Positions 32,591 through 42,000 of a stretch of DNA of 58,542 nucleotides are shown piece after piece. The stretch is from CAYMLQ01 sp964390795 (GTDB taxonomy: Bacteria > Verrucomicrobiota > Kiritimatiellia > RFP12 > UBA1067): assembly GCA_964390795.1 (NCBI GenBank), contig CAYMLQ010000002.1:1-58542 (forward strand), read 5' to 3'. Made by a program: the position numbers and the translations under genes. Positions within the stretch are counted from its first letter, which is position 1. Each line of letters opens with the position of its first letter. Below the pieces are notes generated by a model. It made no database searches. It saw only the letters and a program-made list of their open reading frames with translations, and was not told the DNA's origin.

Positions 32591-35500
32591 TCATTGTGCC
32601 GCTTTCACCGGCTCGGGCGCAAGGGTGAAATAGAAGGTCGCGCCGCGTCCGGGGGCCGCGTCGGCCCAGATCCGCCCGCCGTGGCGCTGGATGACGCGAG
32701 CCACTGTGGCCAGGCCGATACCGGTGCCGGGAAACTCCTGCGCCGTGTGCAGCCGCTGGAAGGCCTTGAAGAGCTTGCCCGCGTACTGCATGTCGAAGCC
32801 GACGCCGTTGTCCCGCACGAAGAAGACGGGGGGGGGCGGAGATCGGAGGTCGGAGGTCGGAGATCGGAGGTCGGAGGTCGGAGATCGGAGGTCGGAGGTC
32901 GGAGATCGGTGATCGGAGGTCGGAGTATCGTTAGCATCCGTCAGCGCGCCGATCTCCGACTGCTGACTGCCGACTGCCGACCTCTGACCTCCGACCTCCA
33001 CCCCCACCTCAATGACTGCCGCGGGGGTCTTCCCCGTGAACTTCCAGGCGTTCGCCAGCAGGTTGAAGAGTGCGGCATACCACAGCCGGGCGTCGCCCAC
33101 GGCTGTCAGGCCCGGCGCGATGCGGATGTCGACGCTGCGAGCGGGCTCGCGTTCTTGGAGCTGGCGGACGGCCGCACGGGCCAGCGCCGTCAGATCCACC
33201 GGCTCGCGGCGCATCTGGTCGCGGGTCACTCGCGAGAGGCGGAGCAGGTCGTCGATCAACTGGTCCATCTGCCGGCAGCCGTTGCGGACGCGGTTCAGGT
33301 AGTCACGCCCGGTGTCGTCGAGGCGTTCGCCGTAGTCTTCGAGCGCCGCCTGGCTGAAGCCGTCGATGCTCCGCAGGGGGGTGCGCAGGTCGTGCGAGAC
33401 CGAGTAGCAGAACGCCTCCAGCTCGCGGTTGGCCGACTCCAGCTCGGCGGTGCGCTGGAGCACGCGCTGCTCGAGCTGCTCGTTCAGGCTGCGGAAGGCC
33501 GTCTGGGCTTGGATCAGGCCGTCGACATTGATCGCGGTGCCGAACCAGCGCACGATCTCGCCGGCCTCGTTGCGGATCGGGCGTGCGCGCACCTTGAACC
33601 ATTCGTAGACGCCGTCCTGTCGGCGGACGCGGTATTCGAGGTCGTAGGGTTCGCGTCCTTCGACCGCCGCGCACCAGGCCGCGTACGCGCGCGGGCGATC
33701 GTCGGGATGCAGCAGCCTGTTCCAGCCGTCGCCCACATGCTCGGCCATCGGCACGCCGGTGAACTCTACCCACTGCTGGCTCTGGTAATCGCAGTACCCG
33801 TCCGGCCGCGTCGTGAAGGTCATGCCGGGAACCGATTCGAGGGTCTGCCGGTAGAACGACTCGCTCTCGCGCAGCGTCGCGGTCAGGCGGTCGCGCTCCG
33901 CCAGCAGGCGCGCGAGCTTGACGTTGCTGAAGCCGAGCTGGGCGATCATGTCGGCCAGCTTGAGGAAGAACGCCACGCCGCGTTCGACGGTCTCACGCTT
34001 CAGGCGCGGGACGCGGTCCAGCGCGGCTAAATACGCGTTCTCGTCGAAACCGTAGGTCTGGGCCTGGGCGCGGAACAGCTCGCGGTCCGCGGTCTCGCCC
34101 TCGAAGAAAAACTGGCCGGTAAAGATGTTGCCCACGTGCTGGCCGGCCACGAAGATAGGGGTGGACATGTCCCAGAGGTTGTTCTTGCACTTGTAGAGGC
34201 GGTGCTCGCCTGCGGCTAGGCCGGCGGATAGCTCGAGGTCGCTTTCAATGCAATGGCGGCAGGCGGCGGCATGCACGCGGTGGAAGCGGGTGCAGATGTC
34301 CTGCCAGCCTGCGCCTACCAGCACTCGGCCCTTGAGGTCGACGATGGCCACCGGGACTTGGGTCAGCGGGTAGAAGTCGTCCATGAGCCGCTGCAGGGCA
34401 GCGGTGTCCAACAGGTCGGACAGGTCGAGAACGCCCAGGTCGCCCTCGGGCTCGAGCACGCTCGCCAGCTTGCGGCGCACGCGCTCGTCGCTCTCGCGCA
34501 GCGCCTCCTCCGCCTGCTTGCGCACGGTGATGTCGCGGTCGGATTCCAGAATCAGGACATGGCCGTCGGCCGCATGGGTGGCGGTCTGGCGGCTCTCGAT
34601 GGTCACGCGCCGGCCGTCGCGTGTCGTGTGCGTGAGTTCGCCCGCCCAGTGGCCGGTCCGCGCCAGTTGCTCGTCCTTTTCATCTACGCCCGCGCCCTCC
34701 GTGCGCAGCAGCACGTAGGTGCGCTGCCCAAGCGCCTCGGCTGCGGGCCAGCCGTACAGGGCGGCGGCGCCCTGGTTCCAGAAGCGGATGACGCCGCCCA
34801 GCTCGCGCACGATCAGCGCCTCGTTGGCGTGGTTCATCAGCTCGGACTGGTGGCGGAGCTGCGTCTCGGTTTCGCGCCGCGCGGCGTCGGCGCGGTTGAG
34901 GGTCAGGGCGATCCACCAGACCACCGCGAGCAGCGAAAAGAGCATCATCAGCACGAGCAGGCCCGCGCCGACGGGAGCGCCCCATACTCCGGTTCGCTCG
35001 CCGGACTCGTGCAGCCAGCCGAGCAGGACGGGCAGAAGGATGGCCGCAGGCAGGAAGCGCCGCGCCAGTTGGCTGCCAGGGCCGACGCCGGTCAGCACGC
35101 GGGCCAGCCCGTCTTCGCGGGCGAACAGCAGGCCTACGGAAAGCGCCAGAAAGCCCGCCGCCGTATGCAGCGCCATGCTCGTCGCCCCTGCAAACTGGTA
35201 GAGCGGCTTCACGTCGTAGAGATAACCGAGCAAGCCCGTCAGGCTGCACAGGGCGATGGCCAGCGTCAGCGCCTGCTGCGGCCAGCGGCCGCGCGGAGCG
35301 GAGAGCAGCAGGAAGGCCGCGCCGCTCAGCACGAAGCAGAGCGCGGTGACCGGAATCATTCGCCCCGGGTAGAGCGTGTGGGCATCTTGAGCGTCGGCGA
35401 ACAGAAGCTGGTCGAGGCCGAAGTCCAAACCGGAGGCATATTCGGCCAGTGTCAGCCCTGCCACGGCGCACACGAGCCCCGTGCAGAGCAGAGACAACCG

Positions 35501-36244
35501 CTCCGGAGCGCGAAGGCGTTCCGCTCCCGTGGCGGCAGGGTGGAGCGGAACGCCTTCGCGTTCCGGCTTTCCGCGCAGCAGCAGCGCCAGGCCCGCCAGC
35601 AGGAAGCAGAGCGCGGTGTTGGCCTTCATCGTGCCCAAATCCGGGGCGATGCGCTTGAGCGCCTCTACGTCGAAGAGCCAGCCCAGCAGCACCGCCGCGC
35701 CGAGTCCGGCAACCGCCGCGCCGACCGCGGCCGGCATGAGCCGCAGCCACGCGCCTGCAGCGGCAGAAGGCGCTGTGCCCGCGCGCTCGCGGTCGCGCAG
35801 AAGGCGCTGCATCTCGCGGGCGATGATCTCCGCGCGGGCAGGGTCGATCAGCTCGACCTGCTGGCGCAGCGCCGCCTCCGCCGCCTGCGCCGAGGCCGCC
35901 TCGACGTCGGCTTGCGCCCGCGCCGCGCGCAGCCGCGTGCTGACCCAGCCCACGTAAGCGCTGGTGGAAAGCAGGATCGCCGCTCGGACCGCGACGGCGA
36001 GAGTGACCTCAATACCGGGCGGGTCGATGAAGAACCATTCGATCAGCACGATGCCCAGAACCGTGCTGACCAGCCCCGGGCCCGCACCGAGCGTCACCGC
36101 GACCAGCATGATGGCGGGGAAGACCGTGATAAAAGCCACGTTCGTGCCGATCTTCGGCTCCAGCGCCAAGCGCAGCCAGACCGCGACCAGCGCACACAGC
36201 ACGGCGAGCCCGTAGCGCGCGATTCTGTGAGTGGGCGCCTTCAT
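32591..36244 (-). CDS. Membrane histidine kinase with DUF4118-like, PAS, PocR and HK domains
   Basis: This 1217-residue protein begins with a DUF4118/KdpD-like membrane part (to about 115), a coiled linker and a second block of about seven membrane segments (170-440). A PAS domain (460-580), a PocR-type sensory domain (about 625-745, CRHCIESDLELS and FTGQFFFEGE), another PAS (790-900) and HisKA with His near 950 (SVSHDLRTPLRSIDGFSQ) follow. The ATPase domain has NLLANAWKFTG, DNGVGFD and GTGIGLATV. Two repeat-derived insertions are in frame: residues about 226-247 come from a 64-bp hairpin, and about 1080-1138 from a GGAGGTC-type cassette in the loop before DNGVGFD. It overlaps the next kinase by 4 bases. 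Confidence 0.88.
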   Translation of the reverse strand: MKAPTHRIARYGLAVLCALVAVWLRLALEPKIGTNVAFITVFPAIMLVAVTLGAGPGLVSTVLGIVLIEWFFIDPPGIEVTLAVAVRAAILLSTSAYVGWVSTRLRAARAQADVEAASAQAAEAALRQQVELIDPARAEIIAREMQRLLRDRERAGTAPSAAAGAWLRLMPAAVGAAVAGLGAAVLLGWLFDVEALKRIAPDLGTMKANTALCFLLAGLALLLRGKPEREGVPLHPAATGAERLRAPERLSLLCTGLVCAVAGLTLAEYASGLDFGLDQLLFADAQDAHTLYPGRMIPVTALCFVLSGAAFLLLSAPRGRWPQQALTLAIALCSLTGLLGYLYDVKPLYQFAGATSMALHTAAGFLALSVGLLFAREDGLARVLTGVGPGSQLARRFLPAAILLPVLLGWLHESGERTGVWGAPVGAGLLVLMMLFSLLAVVWWIALTLNRADAARRETETQLRHQSELMNHANEALIVRELGGVIRFWNQGAAALYGWPAAEALGQRTYVLLRTEGAGVDEKDEQLARTGHWAGELTHTTRDGRRVTIESRQTATHAADGHVLILESDRDITVRKQAEEALRESDERVRRKLASVLEPEGDLGVLDLSDLLDTAALQRLMDDFYPLTQVPVAIVDLKGRVLVGAGWQDICTRFHRVHAAACRHCIESDLELSAGLAAGEHRLYKCKNNLWDMSTPIFVAGQHVGNIFTGQFFFEGETADRELFRAQAQTYGFDENAYLAALDRVPRLKRETVERGVAFFLKLADMIAQLGFSNVKLARLLAERDRLTATLRESESFYRQTLESVPGMTFTTRPDGYCDYQSQQWVEFTGVPMAEHVGDGWNRLLHPDDRPRAYAAWCAAVEGREPYDLEYRVRRQDGVYEWFKVRARPIRNEAGEIVRWFGTAINVDGLIQAQTAFRSLNEQLEQRVLQRTAELESANRELEAFCYSVSHDLRTPLRSIDGFSQAALEDYGERLDDTGRDYLNRVRNGCRQMDQLIDDLLRLSRVTRDQMRREPVDLTALARAAVRQLQEREPARSVDIRIAPGLTAVGDARLWYAALFNLLANAWKFTGKTPAAVIEVGVEVGGQRSAVGSQQSEIGALTDANDTPTSDHRSPTSDLRSPTSDLRSPTSDLRSPPPPVFFVRDNGVGFDMQYAGKLFKAFQRLHTAQEFPGTGIGLATVARVIQRHGGRIWADAAPGRGATFYFTLAPEPVKAAQ
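32830..33006. repeat. GGAGGTC-type hairpin cassette inside kinase gene
   Basis: One arm (32838-32927) is a 21-base unit (GGAGATC GGAGGTC GGAGGTC) repeated about four times. The other arm (32949-33006) is the same unit family in the opposite orientation, with a non-repeat core between. It is in frame, reading as PTSDLRS heptapeptides in one arm and GGQRSAVGSQQSEIG in the other. Confidence 0.85.
35503..35566. repeat. 64-bp hairpin inside kinase gene
   Basis: A 25-bp inverted repeat with one G-T type mismatch closes a 14-base loop. The inner arm contains GCGAAGGCGTTCCGCTCC and its exact complement. It codes for about 21 residues (PEREGVPLHPAATGAERLRA) between two membrane segments of the kinase. 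Confidence 0.8.
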
Positions 36245-38937
36245 CCGTTCGCTCCTGCTTCGCTTTGCGCACCCTCGCCTCCGAGCGTGAAGAAGAAGGT
36301 CGCGCCCTGCCCTAGAGCAGACTCGAACCAGACGCGGCCGCCATGGCGGTGGATAACGCGCTGCACCGTGGCCAGGCCAATACCGCTACCGGTGAAATCC
36401 GCGGCCGCGTGCAGCCGCTGGAAGGGCGTGAACAGCTTGTCGGCATACCGCATGTCGAAGCCCACGCCGTTGTCGCGCACGAAGAAGATGGGGGAGGTCG
36501 GAGGACGGAGGTCGGAGGTCAGAGGTTGGGATTCGGAGATCGACGATCGGAGATCGGCGATCGGAACTCTGACCTTAAGCAATGACTCTCCGCCCTCCGA
36601 CCTCTGACCTCCGACCTCTGACTTCCGATCTCCGACCACAAGCCCCATCTCAATCACGGCATCGGCCCGCTGGCCGGTGAACTTCCAGGCGTTCTGCAGC
36701 AGGTTGGTCAGCGCCGCCTGCAGCAGGACCGGATCGCCGGCGGCGCTCAGGCCCGGCGCGATGCGGACGGTGACGGCGCGCGCGGGCTCGGCCTGGCGCA
36801 GGTCGCTGATGACCGCGTGAGCCAGCGCGGTGAGGTTCACGGGCTGGAGCCGCATCTGGGCGCGCGAGAGGCGCGAGAGGCGCAGCAGGTCGTCGATCAG
36901 GCGGGCCATGCGCTGGCAGTTGGAGCGGATGCGGTTCAGGAAGTCTTGGCCGGCCGCGTCGAACCGCAGGCCGTAATCCTCCAGCAGGGCCTGGCTGAAG
37001 CCATCCATGCTGCGCAGCGGGGCGCGCAGGTCGTGCGAGACGGAGTAGCAGAAGGCTTCGAGTTCGCGGTTGGTCGCGGCAAGTTCCGCCGTGCGCGCCT
37101 GGACGCGCTGTTCGAGTTCGGAGTTGAGTTGCGTGAGGGCGTGCTCGGCCTGCAGGCGCTCCAGTTCGCCCGCCGCGCGCACGGCCACCAGTTGCAGGAG
37201 CGATTCCGCCATACGGGTGTCTGCCAGCGGCTGCCGCCCGATGACTGCGATCAGGCCGATGGGCTTGCCCTGCGCGCTCCAGAGCGTGGCGCCTAGGTAA
37301 CTCTCCGCGTGCAAGCTCTGAAGCACCTCGTCCTTGGCAAAAAATGTACAAACGTCTTTTGGAAAGCAGCAGATCCGCTTGCCCACCACATCGCCGCAGG
37401 GGGTGTCTTGCAAGGTGTAGGAGACGTTGTCCTCAAACCTGCCGTCGTGAAAGACGGCCAGCGTCTGAGCCGTGAGCAGTCCCTCCTCCAGCCGGTCGAT
37501 GCAGACAAAGTCCATGGCGAGCGACTGGGCCAGGTAGCGCGCCAGGTCTTGGAAAAAGCCTTCGCCTGAAGCGCTGGTGCCGCACTGCCCCAGGAACCGC
37601 AGGACGTCCTCCGTGCGCTTGCGCTCGGTGATGTTGAAGTGGGAGATGACCGCTCCTTCGGCTCTGTTGCCGCCAATGGGCGTGACGGTCATCAGAAACC
37701 AGCGCTGCTCTTCCGGGCTGTGGCAGGGGTACTCCAGGGTAAACTGCTTGGAGACGCCGGCGAGCACGGCTTCGATGCCGGACAGCGCCTGGGCGGCGTC
37801 GGCGTCGTCTGTGGCGCAGGCGCGGCGGCAGGCTTCCAAGTAATTGGCTCCCACCTGCACCGAGGAGGCGTTCGAGGCGTCGTTCTCGCGTGCGAATTGG
37901 GCCCAGGCTTCGTTGACCGCCACGACACGCCCGTTCCGGTCGGTCACGGCGATATGTGCGGGCAGGGCCTGCAAGGTTTGCCGGTTGAGCTCCTCGCTGG
38001 CCCGCAGGCGCTCCTCTACCTGGAGTTTCGCCACCGCCACCGCGAGGTGGCCGGCCAGGCGCTCCCACAGCGAGAGGGCGTCAGGCGTGAAGGCGTTTTT
38101 GCGCCAAGCGTTCAACTGCAAGAAACCCAGGCGTGACGGGCCGTCATGCAGCGGCAGCAGGGCGAGCGAACCGTACCCCTCCTGGATGCAGGGGTAGTCG
38201 CCTCCCTGCTTCAGTCGGATGCCCACCGCGTCGCAACCGGCATGTTTCTTGAAGAACAGGGCCGATAACCGCAACAGCTCTGCGCTGCCCTTGCTCAGGT
38301 TGACCATGCGCAGGAAGGCGACGGTGAGGTCACGTTCGCGCTGCGAGCGCCGGTTCTCGTTGAGATGGCGCAAGGCGCAGAGGCCGAAGGCCACGTCTTC
38401 CGCCAAGTCGGAAAGCAGACTGCATTCGTCCTCCGTAAACGGATCAGGAAGCCGCGAATACAGCGTCAACGCGCCGATCGTCGCGCCATTTGAGGATAGC
38501 GGAAAGGCGATCGAAGAGGCGTAGCCCCGGCGCAGCGCTTCTTCGCGCCAAGGAACAAATGCGGGATCGGTGAGCATGTTGCGGCACTGGCAGATCTTAC
38601 CCGAGCGGATTGCCCGTCCGGTCGGGCCGCAGCCTCGCTCTGTGTCCGCCCAGGTGAGACTGAGGGTCTCGAGATAGCCCTCTTCAAACCCCGAATAAGC
38701 GGCAGGGCGGATGGTCTTGCCCGCATCGTTTTCCGCAAACCCGATCCAGACCATGGCGTGCCCGCAGTCTTCTACAATGATCCTGCAGACTTCTCGCAGC
38801 AGCGCCGGCTCGTCTTGCAGACGCGCCAGCGCCTTGCTGCCGTTGCGCAGCGCCCGGAGCGTACGGTCGAGCGCGAGACGTCGGGTGTCGCTATTTTGCG
38901 CAAGCTCTCTCGCTTCTTCAACCATTCGGATACCCAT
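36241..38937 (-). CDS. Soluble histidine kinase with GAF, GAF, PAS, GAF and HK domains
   Basis: In this 898-residue protein an N-terminal GAF domain (about 45-195) is followed by a GAF-like region (200-320), PAS (325-440), another GAF (445-595), a coiled stretch and HisKA with His near residue 634 in SVSHDLRAPLRSMDGFSQ. The ATPase domain has NLLQNAWKFTG, DNGVGFDMRYADKLF and GTGIGLATVQ-like boxes (GSGIGLATV). No membrane segment is seen. From HisKA on it is a close paralogue of the kinase at 32591 and carries a repeat cassette at the same loop (residues about 766-815). It is the first gene of the six-gene relay run. Confidence 0.88.
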   Translation of the reverse strand: MGIRMVEEARELAQNSDTRRLALDRTLRALRNGSKALARLQDEPALLREVCRIIVEDCGHAMVWIGFAENDAGKTIRPAAYSGFEEGYLETLSLTWADTERGCGPTGRAIRSGKICQCRNMLTDPAFVPWREEALRRGYASSIAFPLSSNGATIGALTLYSRLPDPFTEDECSLLSDLAEDVAFGLCALRHLNENRRSQRERDLTVAFLRMVNLSKGSAELLRLSALFFKKHAGCDAVGIRLKQGGDYPCIQEGYGSLALLPLHDGPSRLGFLQLNAWRKNAFTPDALSLWERLAGHLAVAVAKLQVEERLRASEELNRQTLQALPAHIAVTDRNGRVVAVNEAWAQFARENDASNASSVQVGANYLEACRRACATDDADAAQALSGIEAVLAGVSKQFTLEYPCHSPEEQRWFLMTVTPIGGNRAEGAVISHFNITERKRTEDVLRFLGQCGTSASGEGFFQDLARYLAQSLAMDFVCIDRLEEGLLTAQTLAVFHDGRFEDNVSYTLQDTPCGDVVGKRICCFPKDVCTFFAKDEVLQSLHAESYLGATLWSAQGKPIGLIAVIGRQPLADTRMAESLLQLVAVRAAGELERLQAEHALTQLNSELEQRVQARTAELAATNRELEAFCYSVSHDLRAPLRSMDGFSQALLEDYGLRFDAAGQDFLNRIRSNCQRMARLIDDLLRLSRLSRAQMRLQPVNLTALAHAVISDLRQAEPARAVTVRIAPGLSAAGDPVLLQAALTNLLQNAWKFTGQRADAVIEMGLVVGDRKSEVGGQRSEGGESLLKVRVPIADLRSSISESQPLTSDLRPPTSPIFFVRDNGVGFDMRYADKLFTPFQRLHAAADFTGSGIGLATVQRVIHRHGGRVWFESALGQGATFFFTLGGEGAQSEAGANG
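36492..36638. repeat. GGAGGTC-type hairpin cassette inside second kinase gene
   Basis: The left part (36492-36566) has GGAGGTCGGAGGACGG-type units and the right part (36592-36638) the opposite orientation (CCGACCTCTGACCT). The cassette is in frame between IEMG and FFVRDNGVGFD, the same place as the cassette in the paralogous kinase, but the arm sequences differ. Confidence 0.85.
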
Positions 38938-39026
38938 GCCGATCTAAAACCTAACGATAGGATCAACATAGCACGTTAAGCCTCGGCTTGTCGAGCTTGC
39001 ACGGTCTGGCACGGTCTGGCCGGCGG

Positions 39027-42000
39027 CTATATCCCCGGAGCGATGTCTACCGCATACGAACGCTTGAGCGGATAGGATACGGGAGCAGGGGCCGGGCTCT
39101 TCCATGTGTCAGGCACCAGATAATGGCCCTGGCCTGAAGCGGTGCCCGCGTCCGCAGTGACCGGGGTTAGCACGCCCGCGTGAGACACTGAAACCGTCTT
39201 GAGCTTGAGCGCGCCGTTCCGGTCGCTGTACTCATAGTAGAGGTTGAAGGTGCCCGCGAAAAGGCCGGTGGCCTGGGTCGCAGCCAGCGTGGCCATGGCC
39301 GGGTTGGTCGGTGCGTAGACGTAGGCGCCGTCCACCGTGTTGTAGACGGGGGCTTTGCTTGCGGGCAGCGAGACCGCGCCCGTCGCCGGGTTGAACGTTA
39401 GCGGCACCTCGGGGAGCGCAGCTTGCACCGCGTCCACGGTCGTCGTATACGGGCCGTTGCTGTAGGTGTACGGAACGTCCGTCATCTCAGCCGAGAACAC
39501 GGCGTTCGAGTAATAGGCGCGCAGGTCGGTCAGCGGGCTGTAATAACCGCCGGCAAGACCCAGCTCCAGCGCGAAACGGTCTTCGGTCTGTGGCGGATTG
39601 GCCGTGGGGGTCTTGCCCGGATAGCGCCAGGACTGCAGGAAGAGTTCAGCGGGCACGGCTGTGTTGTCCGCCGGGCTATTCTCGTCAGCTGCCGGATCGA
39701 TTTGCAGCAGGCCTGCAAAGGTGCCACGTGCGGCGTAGAGCGGGAAGAAGAGCGGCACGAACGCGTGTTCGCCCTCTGTGTCCGGGTCCAAGATCAGCAG
39801 CGTAGTCGCACCGTTCACAGCTGTGCCGTCCGCCAGTTTGCCGGAGAGGGAGACCCCTCCGCCGTCCTTGACCGTCAGCGTCAGATAGCCGCTGCCCTGC
39901 GGCACGTTCTGCGCCGCACCCGGCGCTTCGGTCAAATTGGCGACGGGCAGGGCCACCGTATAGTAACCTTTGTAGCGGGCGAGCGCGTTGGTCGCGAGCG
40001 CGAACTCCGGCGCAGTCTTGACGAGGAACGCGTTGCGCTGGCCCAGCACGTCGAGTACGGCTGCCCCGAGTGCACCGCCCGACAGGGTGGCCTGCAGGTT
40101 GGCCGTATTCCACTGCGAGCCCGTGTCCACTGCGAGATCCAGTTCCTCGCCCTTGGTTGTGCGCAGCAGAACCCGGAACACGCCGTTGCTCGCGGTGTCC
40201 CACGACGCGCCGGTGAAGGTATATGCCCCGGCCTGTGCGGTCACTTTCGCGCTGATCCTGCCGGCGGAGGTGACGGACATCGTAAACAGCCCGCGCACCC
40301 ACTCATCGGCCACACCAAGCTGCTCCTCGTGAGCGACGCCAGTGAAGGTGCCTTGCGCCGACGGCGTGAGCGGTGCGACCGCGAGCGTGAAAAACGTGTC
40401 CGCCGCCTTGCCGCCGGGGTTGGATGCCGCGATCTTCACGGTGGACACGCCGCCGATAGGTGCTGACGAGGGCACGCCGCTCACCGTGAATGTGCCCGCG
40501 TCATATTTGAGCCCCGCAGGCAGGCCGCTCAACGCGACGGTCGGGAGGCTCTCCGATGTGATCTGCAACGGCAGGCGGAACGTCACCCCGACCATCGCGC
40601 TCTGAGCGCCCGGGTTTGCGACCACGGGGGGGGGGATCTCCGAGGTCAGCTTGAACTCCGCGAAGAGCGTGAGGTCGGCGGTTGCGGAGATCGTTCGCGA
40701 GGCGGTCTGCACGCCGTCGGACCAGCGGGTGAGTGCCCGGCCTTTAGCCGCTGTCGCCTTGAGGGTCACGCTCTTGTCTGGCAGGCAGAGTCCCGAGCCG
40801 GTGACCGTGCCGCCCTCGGGCGGGCGCGGCAGGCCAGTGACCACGGGGATCTTCACAAAGACCGCGGTCGCGCTGACCGCGTCGTTGCTGACCGTCAGTG
40901 TTTGCGCCGCCGTCAGCGGTTTGGCGAACAGGTTGGTCGGCGTCCAGCCGGTGAAGAGCCAGCCGGGACGCGGCTTGGCGTTCAGCGGCACCTTTGCGCC
41001 CGCGTAGTAGCTGCCCGAACCCGATACGGTTCCGCCTGCGGGATGGCTGGCAAGGGCGGTGACGGACACCGTTGTTGCCACGCCCGGCAGCCAGACCACC
41101 TGATCCAGATAGGCGCGGCCGGCGGGGTCGCCGCCCTGCGTGAACGCCCACTTCAGGGTGTGCGTGCCGGTCTGCGTGAGAGCGATTGTGCCGGTCTCCC
41201 ATGCGGTGTCGTTGGTGACAGCCGCCAACACCTTGGCGCCGTCGTAGAGGCGCAGCACACCGCTGCTGGCGACCGACCAGGCGAAGCTCAGCGTGCCGGT
41301 GCCCGTGACGGTCGTCTGGACAAACGAGACCTTGTTCGAGGCCATGGCGCCGCTTGAGGCAGCGTCCGTGCCGTCAGAGGTGACTGCGTCCTGCGGCGCC
41401 CATGCCGGCACTCCGCCGGTCGTCCACTTGAGCAAGACGTTGTCAAGCGCGTCGGCCAGCGTGTCTCCCCGGTTCGCATCCGTGACGGTCACCTGACAGA
41501 CGCTCGGCGTGTCGACCACGCCGTTCACCGCGCTGCCCAAGAGCACATAGAAGGTCTCGTCGTCCTCGATCAGGCTGTCCGCCTTGATGGGAAGGGTCAC
41601 TGTTTTCGGGCCGATCTCACCCGCCGCCCACGACAGCGTCAGGGGCATGCCCGCCGGCGCCGTGTAATCGGCCGCAGTGGCCGTGCCCGGCTGGAGGTAA
41701 ACCTTCACCGACGACGCGTATCCTGGGATGCCGCCGTTGACCGTCAGGGTGGCCGCACCGGCGGTCTCGGAAACCGTGACGCCGCCTGAGGCAAAAGCCA
41801 CGCCGCTGAAGGTCGCCATCGCGAATACGTTCCCGGTCACGTTCGTATCGGTGCGCGGGTTGTCGAGTCGTCCGCCGCTCCAGCGGACGAAATGGTAGCC
41901 CGGATCCGCTACGGCCTTCACCGGCGAGCCGCTTGCGCCATAAGCGACGGTCTGGGCGGCCGCGCCGCAGAGCGTCCCGTGCGCTCCCGCCACATAAGTC

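Noticed and set aside
32830..33006. Regular direct repeats resembling a CRISPR array
   Set aside because: Units are 7 and 21 bases with no unique spacers, the array is in frame in a kinase gene and no cas genes are present.
34253..36607. Open frame of 784 codons on the plus strand
   Set aside because: Antisense to two well-supported kinases; composition is atypical and it passes through the repeat cassette in another frame.
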